Shown in pieces: positions 11,477 through 12,219 of a DNA stretch of 12,219 nt; the first letter of the stretch is position 1; every line of letters starts with the position of its first letter. The DNA lies in the NCBI GenBank assembly GCA_964613585.1, contig CAZTHL010000101.1, positions 1 to 12,219 of the forward strand, read 5' to 3'. The position numbers and the translations under genes were made by a program. The stretch is from CAZTHL01 sp964613585 (GTDB lineage Bacteria > Pseudomonadota > Alphaproteobacteria > DSM-16000 > Inquilinaceae). The notes below the pieces were generated by a model. It searched no databases and had not been told where the DNA came from. It saw only the letters and a list, made by a program, of their open reading frames with translations.

Positions 11477-12219
11477 GCCAGGGTCACAGGAGTGGCAAGG
11501 TTTTCATCGTGACCCCGAAGGGCATGGTGTCTTGCGTCGATGGGGACGATGCCCAGGACATTGAGCCGTTCGAGTTTCGACCGGGTGCCCCTGCGGGACC
11601 CGATGACCCGTACGAGTCGAGCGACTGTCCGACCGCGAGGGAAGCCCTGCGGGCGGGGGAAGCGACCTCCGTCGCGGGGGAGCCGGTGAAGACCGATCGA
11701 CCGGGTGTCCCTGCGGGACTGGGACACGCAATGGAACCGGATACTTCCGGTTTTCCCGGAGCCGGTAGGCGTGGAGCCGGCGCGGCTCGACCACACGATG
11801 AGCCGGACATCACTAGACCCCGCAGCTGGGTTGAACCGAGAGACGTCGCCAAACTGAAGAAGTCCATTCGGAAGTCCAGTGACTATGTGACGGCCCTGAA
11901 GATCCTTCGCGATCACCAGCGGGACGACCAGAAGACTGGCGAACCGGAACCAGCGCGGCTCGACACGGACGATGTCGTGGAGTTACCAGTGTTGTTTCAG
12001 CCGCGTGGTGGACGGGAAGTTGATCCGTATCACGTTGATGCCCTGGCGAAGACCCTGCGGAATGGCCAGGAGCTTGATCCGATCCGGGTACTACCGGTCG
12101 CCAGGATACTGATCGTCTTCGATGGTCACCACAGACTTGCCGCGTATCGGAAGTTGCAGCGCAGGACCATCCCGGTGGTGATCGAACCAATGCCCGTGGA
12201 TATGGCCGTTCTGGAAGCC
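11473..12219 (+). CDS. ParB/sulfiredoxin-superfamily protein, C-terminally cut by the window
   Basis: At least 249 residues; the frame runs through the right edge. The first 165 or so residues are Gly/Pro/Asp-rich and look disordered, with two RPG-x-PAG repeats (36-42 and 76-82). A ParB N-terminal-like domain begins near 168: VVELPVLFQPRGGREVDPYH, ALAKTLRNGQELDPIRVLPV, then VFDGHHRLAAYRKL (215-228), whose DGHHR (217-221) is the family's nucleotide-binding or catalytic signature. This variant is frequent in phage and mobile-element ParB-like proteins rather than in chromosomal ParB (GERR type). The ATG overlaps the preceding stop. Possible roles are segregation of an episomal form, CTP-dependent DNA clamping, or nuclease activity; the missing C-terminus would decide. 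Element membership is supported by composition and position. Confidence 0.75.
   Translation, partial: MSQGHRSGKVFIVTPKGMVSCVDGDDAQDIEPFEFRPGAPAGPDDPYESSDCPTAREALRAGEATSVAGEPVKTDRPGVPAGLGHAMEPDTSGFPGAGRRGAGAARPHDEPDITRPRSWVEPRDVAKLKKSIRKSSDYVTALKILRDHQRDDQKTGEPEPARLDTDDVVELPVLFQPRGGREVDPYHVDALAKTLRNGQELDPIRVLPVARILIVFDGHHRLAAYRKLQRRTIPVVIEPMPVDMAVLEA
11578..11719 (+). repeat. 22-bp direct repeat within the ParB-like gene
   Basis: Copies at 11578-11599 and 11698-11719, 120 bp apart, are identical except one C/T; both start CGACCGGGTG and end CCCTGCGGGAC. A weaker relative (CGACCGCGAG...CCCTGCGGG) begins near 11631. They encode the RPG-x-PAG repeats in the disordered N-terminal part. Confidence 0.7.

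Noticed and set aside
11565..11585. tRNA T-loop-like GTTCGAGTTTC
   Set aside because: No acceptor, D or anticodon stems around it, and it lies inside the ParB-like reading frame.

Overview
The window comes from a high-GC alphaproteobacterium, most likely of the Rhodospirillales/Azospirillaceae kind. The evidence is a Ros/MucR-family regulator, the alphaproteobacterial direct-repeat LexA box (GTTC-N7-GTTC), an rluD next to rpoH, and GC-rich codon use. A hand count of 6061-6120, inside nrdJ, gives 45 of 60 G+C.

Chromosomal part, about 1-8040. On the minus strand lie the 5' part of rpoH (heat-shock sigma factor, cut by the left edge) and, upstream of it, rluD (23S rRNA pseudouridine synthase). 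Divergent from rluD is a plus-strand pair that overlaps by ATGA: a small single-pass membrane protein and a low-specificity L-threonine aldolase. A repeat-rich spacer follows, with a probable lineage-specific minus-strand gene that carries a pentapeptide repeat. Next, on the minus strand, are a hibernation-promoting factor fused to a cold-shock domain and the class II (adenosylcobalamin-dependent) ribonucleotide reductase nrdJ. The nrdJ promoter (TTGACA-N17-CATAAG) has an SOS box directly over its -10 element, so I predict that LexA controls dNTP supply here. Divergent from nrdJ is a MucR/Ros-family regulator that ends in a 13-bp hairpin.

Mobile part, about 8040-12219 (right edge open). GC content falls visibly (36 of 60 in 8761-8820). 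A large serine recombinase opens what looks like an integrated element just downstream of mucR. It is followed by about 460 bp of structured non-coding DNA with a 15-bp-stem hairpin and a possible 22-residue ORF. Then come a Cys3His protein of unknown function, a short array of 15-bp tandem repeats, a small charged protein, and, overlapping it by ATGA, a ParB/Srx-superfamily protein with a DGHHR motif that runs off the window. The cargo genes resemble phage or satellite accessory genes, but no terminase, capsid or replication gene is inside the window, so the type of element stays open.

The strongest new observations are the LexA-nrdJ promoter and the uncharacterised cassette (hairpin, Cys3His protein, repeat array, small protein, ParB-like protein). 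The host genes share a stress and growth-control theme: heat shock, ribosome maturation and hibernation, DNA precursors and global regulation.
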